Part shown: piece by piece, positions 50,350-61,999 of the stretch | How positions within the stretch are numbered: the stretch's first letter is position 1 | Layout of the letters: each line of letters starts with the position of its first letter | Origin: Cinclus cinclus | Lineage: Eukaryota; Chordata; Aves; Passeriformes; Cinclidae | Direction: 5' to 3' | Assembly (NCBI RefSeq): GCF_963662255.1 | Contig: NC_085060.1 | Location: 6,325,630-6,389,629 of the forward strand | DNA: 64,000 nt | Notes under the pieces: generated by a model | Databases searched by the model: none | The model's input: the letters and a program-made list of their open reading frames with translations, nothing else | Told to the model about the DNA's origin: nothing | Position numbers and translations under genes: made by a program

Positions 50350-50565
50350 GCGCTGGATCTCGTTACACCCTTTTCTGCTAGATTAAATACCCATCTGCTC
50401 TCTGCAATCTCTTTCCTGTGTAAGTATTCATAGTCTGTGATCAGGTTGCCTCTTAACCTTCTCCTTTATGAACCAAATAGACTGAGCTGTAGTCTCTCCT
50501 TGTAAGGCAAGTTTTTCCAGGCACTCTAATCACTCTTGTAGCTCTTGTTGGAATCCTTTCCAAGT
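50350..50565 (-). mobile_element. Ancient CR1-family LINE fragment
   Basis: The ordered strings GCTGGATCTCGTTACACC, TCTGCTAGATTAAA, TAGTCTGTGATCAGGTTGCC, TCTTAACCTTCTCCTTTAT, AATAGACTGAGCT, TAAGGCAAGTTTTTCCAG and TCTAATCACTCTTGTAGCTC follow the old turtle/crocodilian-type CR1 3' region without rearrangement. The + strand reads as the complement, so the element lies on the minus strand. It is a 5'-truncated non-autonomous remnant with many substitutions and no surviving open frame. CR1 is the dominant LINE of birds and other sauropsids (established knowledge). The divergence suggests insertion long before modern birds diversified. Confidence 0.8.
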
Positions 50566-50569
50566 GTTA

Positions 50570-51325
50570 GAGGAGGTGAGGAATAAACCAGCTAAGCAGG
50601 GGTGGCCCACTTTTGTTTGACTGAGCAGTTCAGTATAAGGAATTGTTTAGTCCTATTGAGAAGATGGAGAGGTACATCATATCAAAGAAAAATAACAAAG
50701 CAGCAAGTTTCATATGGCAAATGGGGGGGAATCTGTGGCTCTTTGTCGAGCATCGCTTTTCTAAGCAGCCTTGTCTTCTCAGTCATTAGCAGAAATTCCA
50801 GCTAAAATGTAGTTGCTTCTCCTTCTTGGTGCCTCAGTCGTGCATATTTGCCATCGTGCTCCAGTTTTGAACTGTGTGGATCAGGTCTCGTGTCCTCTGA
50901 TGTCTGGGGTAAAGTTTATATGCTCTGTATAATGCAAAAATTAACGTTAAAATGACCGTGAGAGGATCCCAGTGAAAGCGTCTTGATAATTCCATGCTTT
51001 AAATTCTTTTCACGGTTATTTTAAAATAATATATACTACTTACTTTCTATATAAGGTATATCTAAAATAATATATACATTGTTGCTTTAAATATATGTAA
51101 TAGATACCCTGTCTGCTTTTGTAAAATAAGGCATCTTTATGCACAGCTTAGCTGTTTTATTAGTAGGGCTTTTCTGTACAACTTCAGGGCACAAGTATTG
51201 TACCAAATCATGGTAGATTACTTGATACAACTGTAAACCAGTGAGCTGAGGTAATATCTAACTCCCTCTTTCTGCTTCATGTTTTCTAAATAGAAAAATA
51301 ACTGCCTATAGGCAGATGTGGCCAT
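50570..51325. other. AT-rich non-coding sequence, no gene seen
   Basis: Contains a near-duplicate AAAATAATATATAC at about 51022-51035 and 51064-51077 in a TATA-rich stretch. No exon, RNA gene or further CR1 sequence recognised. Confidence 0.55.
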
Positions 51326-51329
51326 ATCC

Positions 51330-51560
51330 TCATGCCATACAATTAAATAATTTTTAATAATACTTTTGTCATATAATGTTCATCACTGTAAATAACAACT
51401 GTGAATAATTGAAGATCTTATCGCGGTCTTAATGTTGATTGTCTTGCCAGCGGTTTGTTTGTGCTGAACATTTGAGATTAAATGGAAATATGGTGTGACG
51501 GTGTTCTGATTTAATGCTGCTCACATTTAAACATGGCACATAGTTAGAATGAAGCTTGAA
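51330..51560. promoter_or_regulatory. Conserved-element-like block
   Basis: AT-rich but complex, with TACAATTAAATAATT at one end, an isolated CTTATCGCGGTCTT (two adjacent CpGs) at about 51417-51430, CCAGCGGTTTG and TGTGACGGTG. CpG doublets surviving in such AT-rich DNA suggest constraint or absence of methylation. Inference only. Confidence 0.3.
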
Positions 51561-54500
51561 TTATTGAAGAATCAGAACAACTAATCCTTGATAAAACCAG
51601 AATACTTTAAAAACTTTAAGCAAATACTTTGTCCTTCAGATTATATCACCTGAAAATAAAACTGTGTAAAAGGATTTAATAAAACATAGGCTATCCCACG
51701 TGAGAGCTCTCTCAAGGCTTTTCAAGGAGTAAATGGTTACCATTACCAGAGGTAATGTACTTCATTTGCTTTCCTAAGAATCTACTTTGATATTAAGAGA
51801 AACCCCTGAGCTAGGATTGGAATTTAAACTCCTGAAGGGTATTTCATCTTCTGCCCCAACATACCCATAGCTTGTTTGATTCTGAGGTCAGCTCTATTAG
51901 TGCCATCAAACTGGCTTTAATAATGTCAGTGTTGTTTTTAATTTTTTTTCCTAGTTTCTGCAGCATCAGTAAGAGCTTCAGCTATTATATGCTGTGGTTA
52001 GAGTAGCTGGTGATGGCTCTATTCAGAGTTTCCCATTTAAAAGTCCTACATGTATAAATCATATTTTTCTCTCTTACTAGTTCCACATTTTAAGTGCATT
52101 TTTAAAAATTGTAACTAGGAAGCTATACTAGCTATTCCTCTTCCGTTACACAGCTGTAGTTGGCTCCCTAGAGTACTTCTCTGTGCAGAATTTCCCAAGG
52201 GAATAGTAGTACATGGGAGTTTTGAGGGCAAAGAGATTCCTCTCACCTCCCTTCTCAACAGTGTTTCAGTGAAAATATCTGTGTAAAGGAGGTAATACAT
52301 AACTCACTGTCTTTGATGAAAAATAATTTATTCTTCTGTGTTACAGTATGTTTTTTGATGTGATTTTGATAAGTACTGTCTCTTTGCAAAATAAAGCCAT
52401 CCTTTGACTGCAGTAGGGCGTGATTTAGTGTTGGGGTCAACTGAGAGCTCCCACTTCATTTTTGAGGGATTTGGTTCTGATGCACAAAGAGAGGTAGGTG
52501 ATCCACAAGACTGTTCAGCTGTGCTTGAGGTAGAAAGACTAGAAACTGCACACTGGAATGTGTTACTTGCCTCTAGGCACCTGGAGGAGATGATGACCAG
52601 TGGAAGTGGAAACAAATATATTCTTGCAATTTTTGCCATTTCAATCTTATTTTGTATGAGGAAGTTGTTGCCCATTATACTCATTGCTTGAACTTTGAGC
52701 TGCTTTTCCTCTCCTTGTTTTAAAATGCTGTACTAGTTCCAGTACAAAAGATCCCTGTTTGCCTCCTGGGTTTCTCAAGCACTTGCATGTATGATCTTTG
52801 CATGATTTGTTTCTTCTAAATTTCCACCCTTGCGGTGGGAAGTGGGCAGTGTGAAGTGTAAAGTGAGGCCTCTCAAGGAACTGGTGCAGTGTAGACACTT
52901 CTACACATATATCTTCTCAGAAATCTGACTCAGTTGAATCAAAAAATCCTCAGCAAAGACATCCTCTTCGGTGTTTTACACCAAGCCTTGTGTTGACAAG
53001 TGAAGGTATGAACACTGAACATAAACATCACTTCTCCTCCCCTTGCATTTGGCACTAAGAAATGCCATTGTCTTAAGGCATAAAATTCTAATGTTTGGCA
53101 TGGCAGGTGAGTTTCATTGTAGGGCAAGATTATGGTTGCTTTATTGTTACAGGCATGCATTGATCTCATTTATTTGTAAGTGTAATACAGAGACTAGAAT
53201 TTCATCAGGTACCAAATACCCCTGGATTTGTTTAATTTGACTTGCTATATGCAAAGGACTGCCAGGTAAATGCATCATATATTCATATTATCTGCTGGTA
53301 AAAATAAAAACTATTTTGCTCTTTATCATGGTCAAGTAATAGATTAGAAAATTTACTTCCAGTTGATGAGTGAGGGATTGTATTCCAACCTGCCTGTTGG
53401 CTGGTGCTGATCAGTTACTTGGCAGACAGCAGGGAAGCTCCAGTATTTCATGTTGTATGCTACTGCACGAATAATAATACTATTTCCAGTTCTCACAAAT
53501 TATGATTATTACTCAACTGCTGATGACTGTTCTGTTTTCTTAGTCTTCCCTGGAAAGCTCTTTTTTGCTGCCACAGGTCTCTGCATGCTGCCCTGAAATC
53601 CTGCTGCTTTCCAGTAGGATTCTGTCAGTGTTTGCTGGATTAGCAGGATAATTTGCTTTCCTGGCTTTTTGCTTTTCTGTGAGGACACACTGCTCAAAAG
53701 AAGACTTAACCTGGTGCATCAAGATCCAGAAACCAGTAACTATCATTAGCTGAGGTTCTCCCGGCGCTGAACACGCAGCCTTCAGGAGCAGCAAGATTGA
53801 TGTGTCTGTTGTTGGTTTTACATGCCAGCCTAGCCTGATTCCAAACTAAGTTGTAGTGTTACTATCCTTCAGTGACAGATATGTGCAGCGATGGTGATCT
53901 TTGACCTGCGTAAAATAAGTCAAAGGAGCAAAGCAAAACTTCAAAGGCCTCATGTGTCCCCAGCACTTTCAAGCTTAGGAGAACAAACTGTTAGTGTGCT
54001 TATTGTGGGGATTTAATAATTGCATCTGTACCTTAACACATTTTTGTAATTAGAAATCAGTCAATTTTAGAGGTAGAATTTCTTTTTCTCTCTTTTCTTT
54101 CTTTTTTCTAAGCAATCAATCTGTGCCTTGATTTTCTTCTAACATTTTGCGTATCACATACTCTAATTTTTCACAAAAAAATGTATGTTGCATACGCAAC
54201 TAGTAAAGAGCACTTATGGTCCTGTTTTTGACAGAACAAGTCATTTGAGCCAGCTGCAGTAAAGTTTTCCTGATTTGGACTAATGAGCAGGAGAGTGATT
54301 GCAAATTCGAGAATTTTCTGGTGTAGGAAGCCAGGAAACAACTATAAAACACAGAACAAATGCACCCTATAATTTACTTTGTTCATTTATGTCATACCAT
54401 AAGGACAGTTTTGTTTTAATTATTTATGATAATAAACTTGTGAGCAAGGCATTCTGCTACATTCTGTAATGATAATGAAACTTGAGTGATGCAGGGCCTC

Positions 54501-54680
54501 TCCACAGCATCTTGGTATTAAACATGTCTTGCAAACAGATTAATGAGTTGGTCATATGCTCTTTTAGGAGTTGTTTTCCTATTCGAGTATGGGTTGAAAC
54601 CTTGTTTTCTCTTTTTCTCCCATCTTTCCCCTCCCTTCCAGTTAAGGGGCCTGATGCTGTTTCATCTCTTAGAAATAGCC
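51561..54680. other. Non-coding sequence, no gene seen
   Basis: A pair of overlapping opposite frames at 52328-52691 (95 and 118 codons) is not recognisable and lacks splice or start context. A polypyrimidine tract at 54080-54110 is listed separately. Otherwise AT-rich single-copy sequence. Confidence 0.55.
54080..54110 (+). repeat. Polypyrimidine tract ending in CTAAG
   Basis: About 30 bases of T/C followed by TAAG at about 54109-54112. It has the tract strength of a 3' splice site, but the following sequence shows no exon character. Confidence 0.6.
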
Positions 54681-54689
54681 ACTGTTAGA

Positions 54690-54930
54690 AATAAGCTCTT
54701 AATTAATTAAGGTTCAGTATGCTGCACCTTTTAATGGGTGAGAGCTCAACAAAAGCATCTTAACGTTTCCAGGCATTCTCAGCGAACTTATTGTGAGCAT
54801 CACAAATCTGCCCACTGGCTCCTTTTATTATCATGATAAGGGTAAAAAGGAGGAGTTAGAAATACAATTAAAATGGCATTTGCAAGTCACCTGTAAAATC
54901 TTTATGTGCAAATTATGGCAGGTGCAGCTC
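54690..54930. promoter_or_regulatory. Conserved-element-like block with 14-bp palindrome
   Basis: Begins with the perfect palindrome CTTAATTAATTAAG (54698-54711), which holds overlapping homeodomain cores. It continues with TCTTAACGTTTCC, TCTCAGCGAACTT, a TTATTATCATGATAAGG dyad and TACAATTAAAATGGC. Candidate enhancer by motif content; no coding or repeat signature. Confidence 0.3.
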
Positions 54931-55615
54931 AGAGACTCTACAGTAGTAGTTCATTTCTAGTGGCATGACTTTTTTTCCTCTCACTGGTGATCTATTTAAG
55001 CAAAAGTTATTGAAGCAAAAGGCATTTCCTGGGAAATTAATGATTGTGTGGCAGGAGTTGATAAACCTAAAGTAGAAGTGAGGGCAATCTATTCCAACCT
55101 ATCATTAGTCTCTGGAAAATGTCCTGTACTCAGATCACTGATTTAATGATTTTATTATTTTTTTAAAATATTTTTGATTGCTATTTTTTTAGTGAAAAAG
55201 ATAAAGAGCATTACCAATTTGTTGTCTGTATTTTTAACTACCCTCAAATAGTGTGCTGACATTTATTTAATCTGTTTTAATCCGGTAGATTGATGACATA
55301 CTAAGCAGTGCTTAAAAACTTGACAAATAATAATAATGTATGGACCGTTTATCAAGAATTAATGTTTCTCTACTAGTCACTTGGAGTATTTTGCATTTGA
55401 TTAATTTTATATTCATTAGCCTCCTGAGTGCTAAAATTGAAGTGTTACTTTGCTGTCAGTGATAATGCAACTAAAAAGTGAAAATTACTATAAACAGAGT
55501 ATTTATGGTGACATTCAGTTTATGCTTAAACCCTTGCAACATGAAAAGTGGGAGTATGTTTTCTGCCAGGTATTGCAAATAGAGATGCTGTAATAGTAAT
55601 GCCTTATTTTTGAAA
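54931..55615. other. AT-rich non-coding sequence, no gene seen
   Basis: T/A-rich low-complexity stretch at about 55141-55195. Nothing else identifiable. Confidence 0.55.
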
Positions 55616-55617
55616 AG

Positions 55618-55790
55618 GGAGGTTAATTGAGCTGTAGATACCAGGAATAAGACATGGGCAATGGGAAGTGGTTCCAATCCTGCTGCTGCCATTGTTGCAT
55701 CCTGTTGCCATGAACAAGTCCTTACATTTCTCCATGCCTTGGTTTCTCAATGCATGTTGCTGATGACAATTAACTGCTTAACTAGTGTTT
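55618..55790 (+). mobile_element. Ancient MIR (core-SINE) remnant
   Basis: GGTTCCAATCCTGCTGCTGCC followed by a TGTTGCCATGAACAAGTCC string and CATTTCTCCATGCCTTGGTT aligns in order with the MIR consensus segments GGTTCGAATCCCGGCTCTGCC, TGACCTTGGGCAAGTTAC and CCTCTCTGTGCCTCAGTTT. The tRNA-derived B-box-like GGTTCCAATCC is still visible. Orientation is + and the 3' part fades after about 55760. MIR elements are old, inactive core-SINEs shared by amniotes (established knowledge). Confidence 0.7.
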
Positions 55791-55799
55791 GCTTATTGT

Positions 55800-57035
55800 T
55801 ATGAACTGGTAGCTGTCAGGAGAGCCTTTGTTGTGAAATTTGTAAATATTAACAATGGAAAAAACAGAGGGATTTATCTGATATTTCCAGGGGTGGTTTC
55901 CATTGATTGGTGTGACATGCAGTCCCAGTTTCTTCCTTTTCCGGATGATTTGTGTCAGCATTAAGAGATGGAAGCCTGTAGAATGTTAAATCTTCTGGAT
56001 CAGATCTGACTACAAAATCCTATTGAGACTAATACTCTGATGAGATTTTGTTGTAATCCGGTGAATTAACAGGATGATTTTTAAAAAGTAAGCTATGTTT
56101 TATTCAGGGAAATACTTAACCAGAATCTGTGCAGAACTGAGAAATGTAGTTAGTTGGTAGAGTTTCCTCCTTGATGAGCTGACCTGGCAGAAACCCATGA
56201 GATCAGTAAGAATTGACACATCCTGCTCTTCATAAGGGCAACTGAGATATGGAAGGACCAAGACTATTTCTGTTCAGGTAGTGAAGCACTGACACAGAGG
56301 AGAAAAGAATCCAAGGAGCCATATAAGCAGATGCTTTTATATTTATAGAGTATATTCCTCCTGATATTAATTTGGTACAATACCAGTTAAAAGAACATAA
56401 AGCTGTAGTTCTGTCTTATGACTGTTCCTTAATGTGTTTACTGTCTGGCCAGCAATGGTAAAGAGATCCACATGGCCATGGCCAGATGACCTCCTTGAAG
56501 CTGAAAACATTAATTCAGATGTTTAAATCATTAGAATAAGTAAAGGTAGATGTGAAATGGGGTTATACGTACCCCTTAGAGGAAGGGATGAACTTTCTAC
56601 TTGGTGTTTAACTTCATGTTAGGCTCAGTTCATTCTGCTTATTCCCTTGGCTCTGTCAGGGCTCGTGGTTTGATGTTGGCATCATGGCTCAGAGTCAGGC
56701 TGGATCTGTCAGCGCCCTTGGTTTTGTCTCTGGCGAGTCTGAACCAAAGGTGGGTCTTATGTGGCTATAAAATCCACTCTGTAGGATTTGTTTTCTTAAG
56801 CAGATGTTACACTGGTTTTAGAGCTGTAATTATTCTTTATTTATGTCTGATTACTTGAAACTGGCATTTAAAGAATGACAGGTTCAATGGTAATATAGAA
56901 ATGAGAGAGGTTGAATTACATACACAGTATGTTTAGTTAATGTGAGGAGAATAATCCACATTGTCAAAATGAGAGAATTCTTCCTAGACCAACAGAAATA
57001 CACTTTTTTTTTTTAGGCTTTCAGTGTAGCAGTGC
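55800..57035. other. Non-coding sequence, no gene seen
   Basis: No supported gene. An 85-codon plus frame at 56601-56858 is unrecognised. A T9 run lies near 57005-57014. Confidence 0.55.
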
Positions 57036-57039
57036 AAGA

Positions 57040-57300
57040 CTTTCAAGTGGAAAATTATTATTTTACTATAATGAATTGAAATGTAAAACCCCCAAATATT
57101 TAGTTCATTGCCTCATAAATCTGTCTGTTAGTATCAGTGAAATTAAATTGACAAACAGTTCTTTAAAATTAAATTCCACATGGCGATGTGCAGATTTTGT
57201 TTTATTCAAACCGCATTAGATATTTGTATGAGAGAAAACATAAATTTAAAGGGCATGTGTGGCAAAACACACATTTCCTACCATGGGTTCTGAGGTTTTA
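57040..57300. promoter_or_regulatory. Conserved-element-like block
   Basis: Complex AT-rich sequence with TTAAAATTAAATTCC, an isolated ACATGGCGATGTGC and CAAACCGCATTAGAT. No repeat or exon signature. Weak inference from composition. Confidence 0.2.
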
Positions 57301-60300
57301 ATACACTTGGCATAATAAGGAGAACTCAACATTTGTTATTTTCAAAGGCAAAAGCAGCTGAGAAGTGAAATACATCATATCTTTATGATTGTGTTATGTC
57401 ACTTTGCTGCCAATACCACTGAGCTTGGAGTCCTTTCGCTGCTGGGATCAGAGGGCTGGGCATAGGGTGCTTGAAAGTCACACGTGGGTTTGGGCTCTTG
57501 CCAGGGCTGAAGGTGCTGCAAGATCCCAAGAGGAAGGTGGGATCTCTCAGGAGGACTACAAAGCTTATTTCTGTTTGCTGCCAGGATGGAGTTCCTGCTT
57601 AGAGGAGGAGTTTGGTGTCCTGTGGTTCTGGGCTTCTATTGCCTCTACAACCACAACTTTTGCCAGTCCTGAGCCTGCTGTAGTAGCACTCACAGGCTCT
57701 TGTTATGAAAGAAGGTGGGAAGCTGAGTGCTCTTGTACTTTAATCACCTAATGACATTATGCCCTGTGCAGTATCAGTTTGTCAAAGTAAGTGGAAAAAT
57801 TATATCATTTGATATACTCCATCCTTCCAGCAAATGTAACAAGAACATCCTTTCTGACTTCTCCCAGTGACATCCAGCAGGAGAAAACCTGTCTCACATT
57901 GTATGACCCAGTGCTCTGGAAGGGCACATAAAGGTAATTCCTCCTTGCTTATGTGGTGGTGTTAGACAGTATTAAATTTCAACTTGGTGGTTGTCATCTC
58001 CGAGCAAAGAAGTGGATGAAGGGTTGCAAGCTACAGCTGGTCTTTGGGTAAAGTTTAATGTCTAGGAGCTGGGTCTCCTCAGTTTTTCTTTCTTTAGCCA
58101 TCTTTTCTTGAATGACTGTCATCACCTTGCTTAAGCTTTCATTTTCTCCATTGTTTCGCTTGACAGTAGTTGCTCCATCCTGTAGGTGTAATTGGGCATG
58201 GATTGATCTGATTCCTAAAGTGCTTTAAGATCGCCAAAGAATCCAGCTGGAGGGACAAAATATTAGTGATAACAGTGACCTGTAAGATTTCAGAGGAAGG
58301 AGGTTGCAAACACATTTTCATTTAACTTTAATAATACCTTAATAATCAAAAGAAGAAATGTAATGTTTAATATTTAAACAGAATTGCATTTGGTTTCTTC
58401 TCGTGTTAAGTGAATATTAAAGCAGGATGGTAGCTAGTTTACATATTTTTACACTAGACTATTTTATTATTAAATGCTAAGTGTGCTGGAGTTGGCCAGC
58501 ATCCAATGAATATGATTCAACTTACATTGCATTTTAATCTGCGCATGTTACATAGTATAATATTTCTATTAGACAAATGGTTGATGGTAGAGAATTATAA
58601 TAGGATGCACTTTTGTTAAGTATCACATTATATTCATGTTGCGAAAAAGAGTGATGCTCATTTTGATGCAGTAACCCACGTGTCTGGTCTTAACAGTGCA
58701 AGGTATAGTTAGTGCCCTGGAATGTGCACCTGAGGTTCCCCAAAGAGGACAGGAGCTTCCTCTTTGTTTGCCTGTAGTTAAGTGTCAGTGCCCCTCAGAA
58801 ATACCCATGAATTCTCCTCTCTCGTTCTCAGTTATAATAGAATCTTTTTTAATCGGTGATGTTTTCAGACGTGAACAGCAAACCTCCTTTGAGTTAAGGC
58901 AGTGATTTTCAGATGAGTTGTGCAACTCCTTGCTACACTGTATTCTGTTTGATAACATTTTTTTGCAGAAGAGTCTTCTAGAGGTGCTAACTATAAGTAC
59001 ACCCTCCTTTGTAGTTAACACGTAGCTTCCCATGGCCATATTTTCTCAGGGCAATGGCAGTATTTTGGAGATCGCTTTGCCCTGTTCCCAGGGGTTTTAC
59101 TGGGGCTGGTGCCTGTTGTCAGAAGCAGCATGGGTTAAACAGAGCTTTGGTCTCACCTCCTTCTGGGAGTCTGGCCTTAAGTGGCCTTGTTTCCTTCATT
59201 GTGAGATTTCAGTCATTCATGAAGTCAGCTGCAGATGTGAGGTTTCAAACACATTCAAAACATAATTGCAGAGACAGTTTCTGTTTGGCTCTGGGGAACC
59301 GCAGTACTGGGATAGTCATTTGCATCACACCCACCTTAAAAATTCAAGTAATTTCAGACATGAGTTTGTAGTTTTAGCCAGTCTAAATAACATTTTTTTT
59401 ATGATCTTACTCTGTCTGAATAAGTATTTTACAATATTAAGTGCTCATTTTTAGCTTTCAACTCCCAGAGCATATTTCAGACCTGTGTAACACCTACATG
59501 CCATATCCTTAATTGCACAGTATTCCTTTGTCCAGTTAAATTTAAGGGTGGTGTTTTTTTCAGGGAGCATGTTACATTTGGTTTACTTTTTCTCTGTGAC
59601 AGGGTCTGTGATCTGCTGCCTGGTGGGTGTGTGTCTGTGTCTGTGCTCATTGTGGTATAGAGGCAAATTTGATTATTCCCTAGTCAGCTGGTTGAGGTTT
59701 CACATGTACAATCTGTGACGCCACTAAAACAAAATAAATATGTATATGTATATATAAGTGGTCTTTAGCTCAAGGTGATAATGGCCTTTGGGGTAGATTA
59801 GGAAATTTATTTGGTATCTCACTTGATTTCTGTGTTTTTTTTAAGGCATTTGTATATTTTGTTTATTTACCTTTGTCAAGTAGGAAATCTCTTCAGTCAA
59901 TATTTGGTTTTAAGTAATGACCACAGAAGTTCTGTAGCTGGTATGTGCTGATTTGTACTTAGGAGTTTTAAAATCTTGACACTGGATTAAAAAAAAAAAA
60001 AAATCTCTGTTTAGCATGAGGAATATAACAGAAAATCTAGTTTACACCAAGAAGTTGCTGCAGCTTAGAGCTGGCTGTGTTTTGAAACCTTTATTAAATG
60101 GCTTGGTCCCATCCAACCCTCATTGAATTCTCTGGGAAAATTGCCAGTAGCATCAGTTGAAGTTGAACTATGCCCTTAGAGAGGATGTAAACCTCAGCAG
60201 TGCTGATGAACTTTATGCTGGTTTGGTTAAATTATTTTGTCATACTTGATGCTGTGTTTATAAATGAGGAATAAACATTACATGTTTGTTGAAGGCATGA

Positions 60301-61200
60301 ACAGTATTTGTTATAGATTACCTTCCTCACTAGAAATCAAGGATGATGATAATCCATTGACTTGTTGATTCTGAATATGGTTAGGAAAAATAAGCACAAA
60401 ATATCATTCTCTTCTAAGCTGTGTGTAACAGGCACCATATTTCTGTGAGGCTTTTGAAGGTCTGGTGGAAGAAGGCTGAAAATTCGGAGTTTGAAGTGTT
60501 CTAGCTTCTTTCCATCCAGATCAGCACTAGGCCTTTTGAAGCTACAAGATCATTGCATCTCCTGCAACTTGGTAGGGCCCAAGATGAGCAATATATTTCA
60601 CAACAGCATTGAAAAGGGGATGCAGGTGAACGTGAATTTAAATTGAGAGGACCTTGCATTTATTTGATCATTTTTTTTCTACCAAATCACTTGGAGACAA
60701 TTATATAGGATTTCAGTTGAGAGAAGAATAAGTTATGTAAATTATAATTTCTTTAGCCAGACAATATCCTAAATAACAAGCAATTAAATTATATTAGGCT
60801 TGCAGTACTATTTTTTGTGCACTGTAGTCTGAATCAGGCTGTATGTGTGCACTGCAGAAGTTCACACTGCGTGAACTTCTCCCTCAGTCTAAAAGTGATG
60901 AATGAAATAGTCATCCTACTGAATTCTTAATTTTCCTGTGGTGGTATTCTTCAGCACATGTTAAGTTTAAGAACATGTGGTTAAAGAGCTGCACAGCGTG
61001 TGAAAACGCTCAAGGGAGCAGAGGTGCCTATTATTAAATGAATGCATTTATTAGAGCTGTAGGAGCACACAGGAGCATTTTTGCAATAATATACCCAAGC
61101 AGTTGATTCTGCTGATTCATCTGTACCCAGAGATTGTGTTAATCAGTGATTGCTTTGTGACTATTTTAAAAGACAAGATTTATTTCTGTCTATTCTGCCA
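57301..61200. other. Non-coding sequence, no gene seen
   Basis: A GC-richer patch at about 57420-57720 carries an unrecognised 120-codon frame. A15 lies at 59989-60003. Old-repeat-like strings such as CCTCATTGAATTCTCTGGG occur near 60118-60175. A 10-bp perfect inverted repeat at 60856-60880 is listed separately. No gene supported. Confidence 0.55.
60856..60880. repeat. Perfect inverted repeat, 10-bp arms, 5-nt loop
   Basis: AGAAGTTCAC (60856-60865) pairs exactly with GTGAACTTCT (60871-60880) around ACTGC. The arms contain AGTTCA/TGAACT, which are nuclear-receptor half-site-like, inverted with a 7-base spacer. It is preceded by two copies of TGTGCACTG(T/C)AG at about 60818-60857. Confidence 0.6.
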
Positions 61201-61210
61201 TCTCTTGCAG

Positions 61211-61306
61211 ATAATTGCCAAAGTTTCAAGCAAATACAAACATGTGGACTCCATTTTTAAGGAAGCATACTACAGGTCCCCAGGAAGTTTTGAGTGGCAG
61301 TATTAA
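61211..61306 (+). CDS. Candidate terminal coding exon (unidentified)
   Basis: A strong 3' splice-like sequence (pyrimidine-rich from about 61180, CTTGCAG ending at 61210) is followed in phase 0 by 31 sense codons and TAA at 61304-61306. The peptide is mixed and soluble-looking: basic near its start, then an IFKEAYYRSPG segment, ending FEWQY. Two overlapping AATAAA hexamers (61313-61318 and 61317-61322) follow the stop. No protein family is recognised. Upstream exons are not visible, and decoy acceptors are common in 64 kb, so chance is a serious alternative. The adjacent A-run also allows a retroposed 3' end. Confidence 0.22.
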   Translation: MIAKVSSKYKHVDSIFKEAYYRSPGSFEWQY

Positions 61307-61312
61307 AAAAAA

Positions 61313-61322
61313 AATAAATAAA
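61313..61322 (+). terminator. Overlapping AATAAA polyadenylation hexamers
   Basis: Two AATAAA hexamers overlap by two bases, just downstream of the stop of the candidate exon and inside an A-rich stretch. In AT-rich DNA they may be fortuitous. A GT-rich downstream element is not obvious. Confidence 0.25.
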
Positions 61323-61869
61323 TTACAATAATGAGAAAATGTAAAGACAAAACTAGAGTTCCAAAATATTTTTTTTGCTTAGGTGTAAGAATCTGTACAC
61401 ATTAAGTGACAAGTTAAAGATTTTGAATTTTTATACTTTAAAATGAATTTTAATCTTTGAAAATAGTACATGTACAAAAAAGTCAATGGACATTTCCAAG
61501 GAATGTTTCACAATTTGAGGTGTTCAGGTGAAGGAAAAACAGACTGTAACAAGCACTGTCAGAAGGTTTTTATTGATTCAAATTAGTGTTATGTCTTGGG
61601 AGTATTATGTGTAAAATACACTCTTAGTAGCAGTTCGGTGCCACATTTGCTCTTAGTATGTATGAAGAATAATGCACAGCAGGCAGCTAAACACAGCTAT
61701 ATTCACCCTTAGTACATTAATACACAGAGTGCTGGTGCTGATGGATGTGTGAACTATGGTGGCAGCGAGGAAGTCATTAAGAGTTGTCTCTGAAACACAG
61801 TACATACTTTGGGAAAGGCTTCATTGCCTTCAGTGAATTTTGTAGAAACCTCAAATCCCAGGACAGATC

Positions 61870-61999
61870 AAAATTTAAAAAAAACCAAAACAAACAAAAC
61901 AAAACAAAAAAAAAAACCCACACAAAAAACCCAAAGAACAAAAAAAACCCCAGCCAAACTTAAACCCCCAACAGGAAAAACCCCAAACCAAAAAACATA
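61870..61999 (+). repeat. A/C-rich low-complexity block ((AAAAC)n-like)
   Basis: About 130 bases of almost only A and C, made of irregular AAAAC, AAAC and AACCCC units. It reads open in one frame only because A/C codons lack stops. Simple-sequence expansion. Confidence 0.85.

Noticed and set aside
52328..52691. Overlapping opposite-strand frames of 95 and 118 codons
   Set aside because: The Ser/Thr-rich minus product looked suggestive, but no family was recognised and there is no splice support.
61870..61999. Lysine/proline/threonine-rich open frame
   Set aside because: It is a translation of A/C simple sequence, which cannot contain stop codons in that frame.
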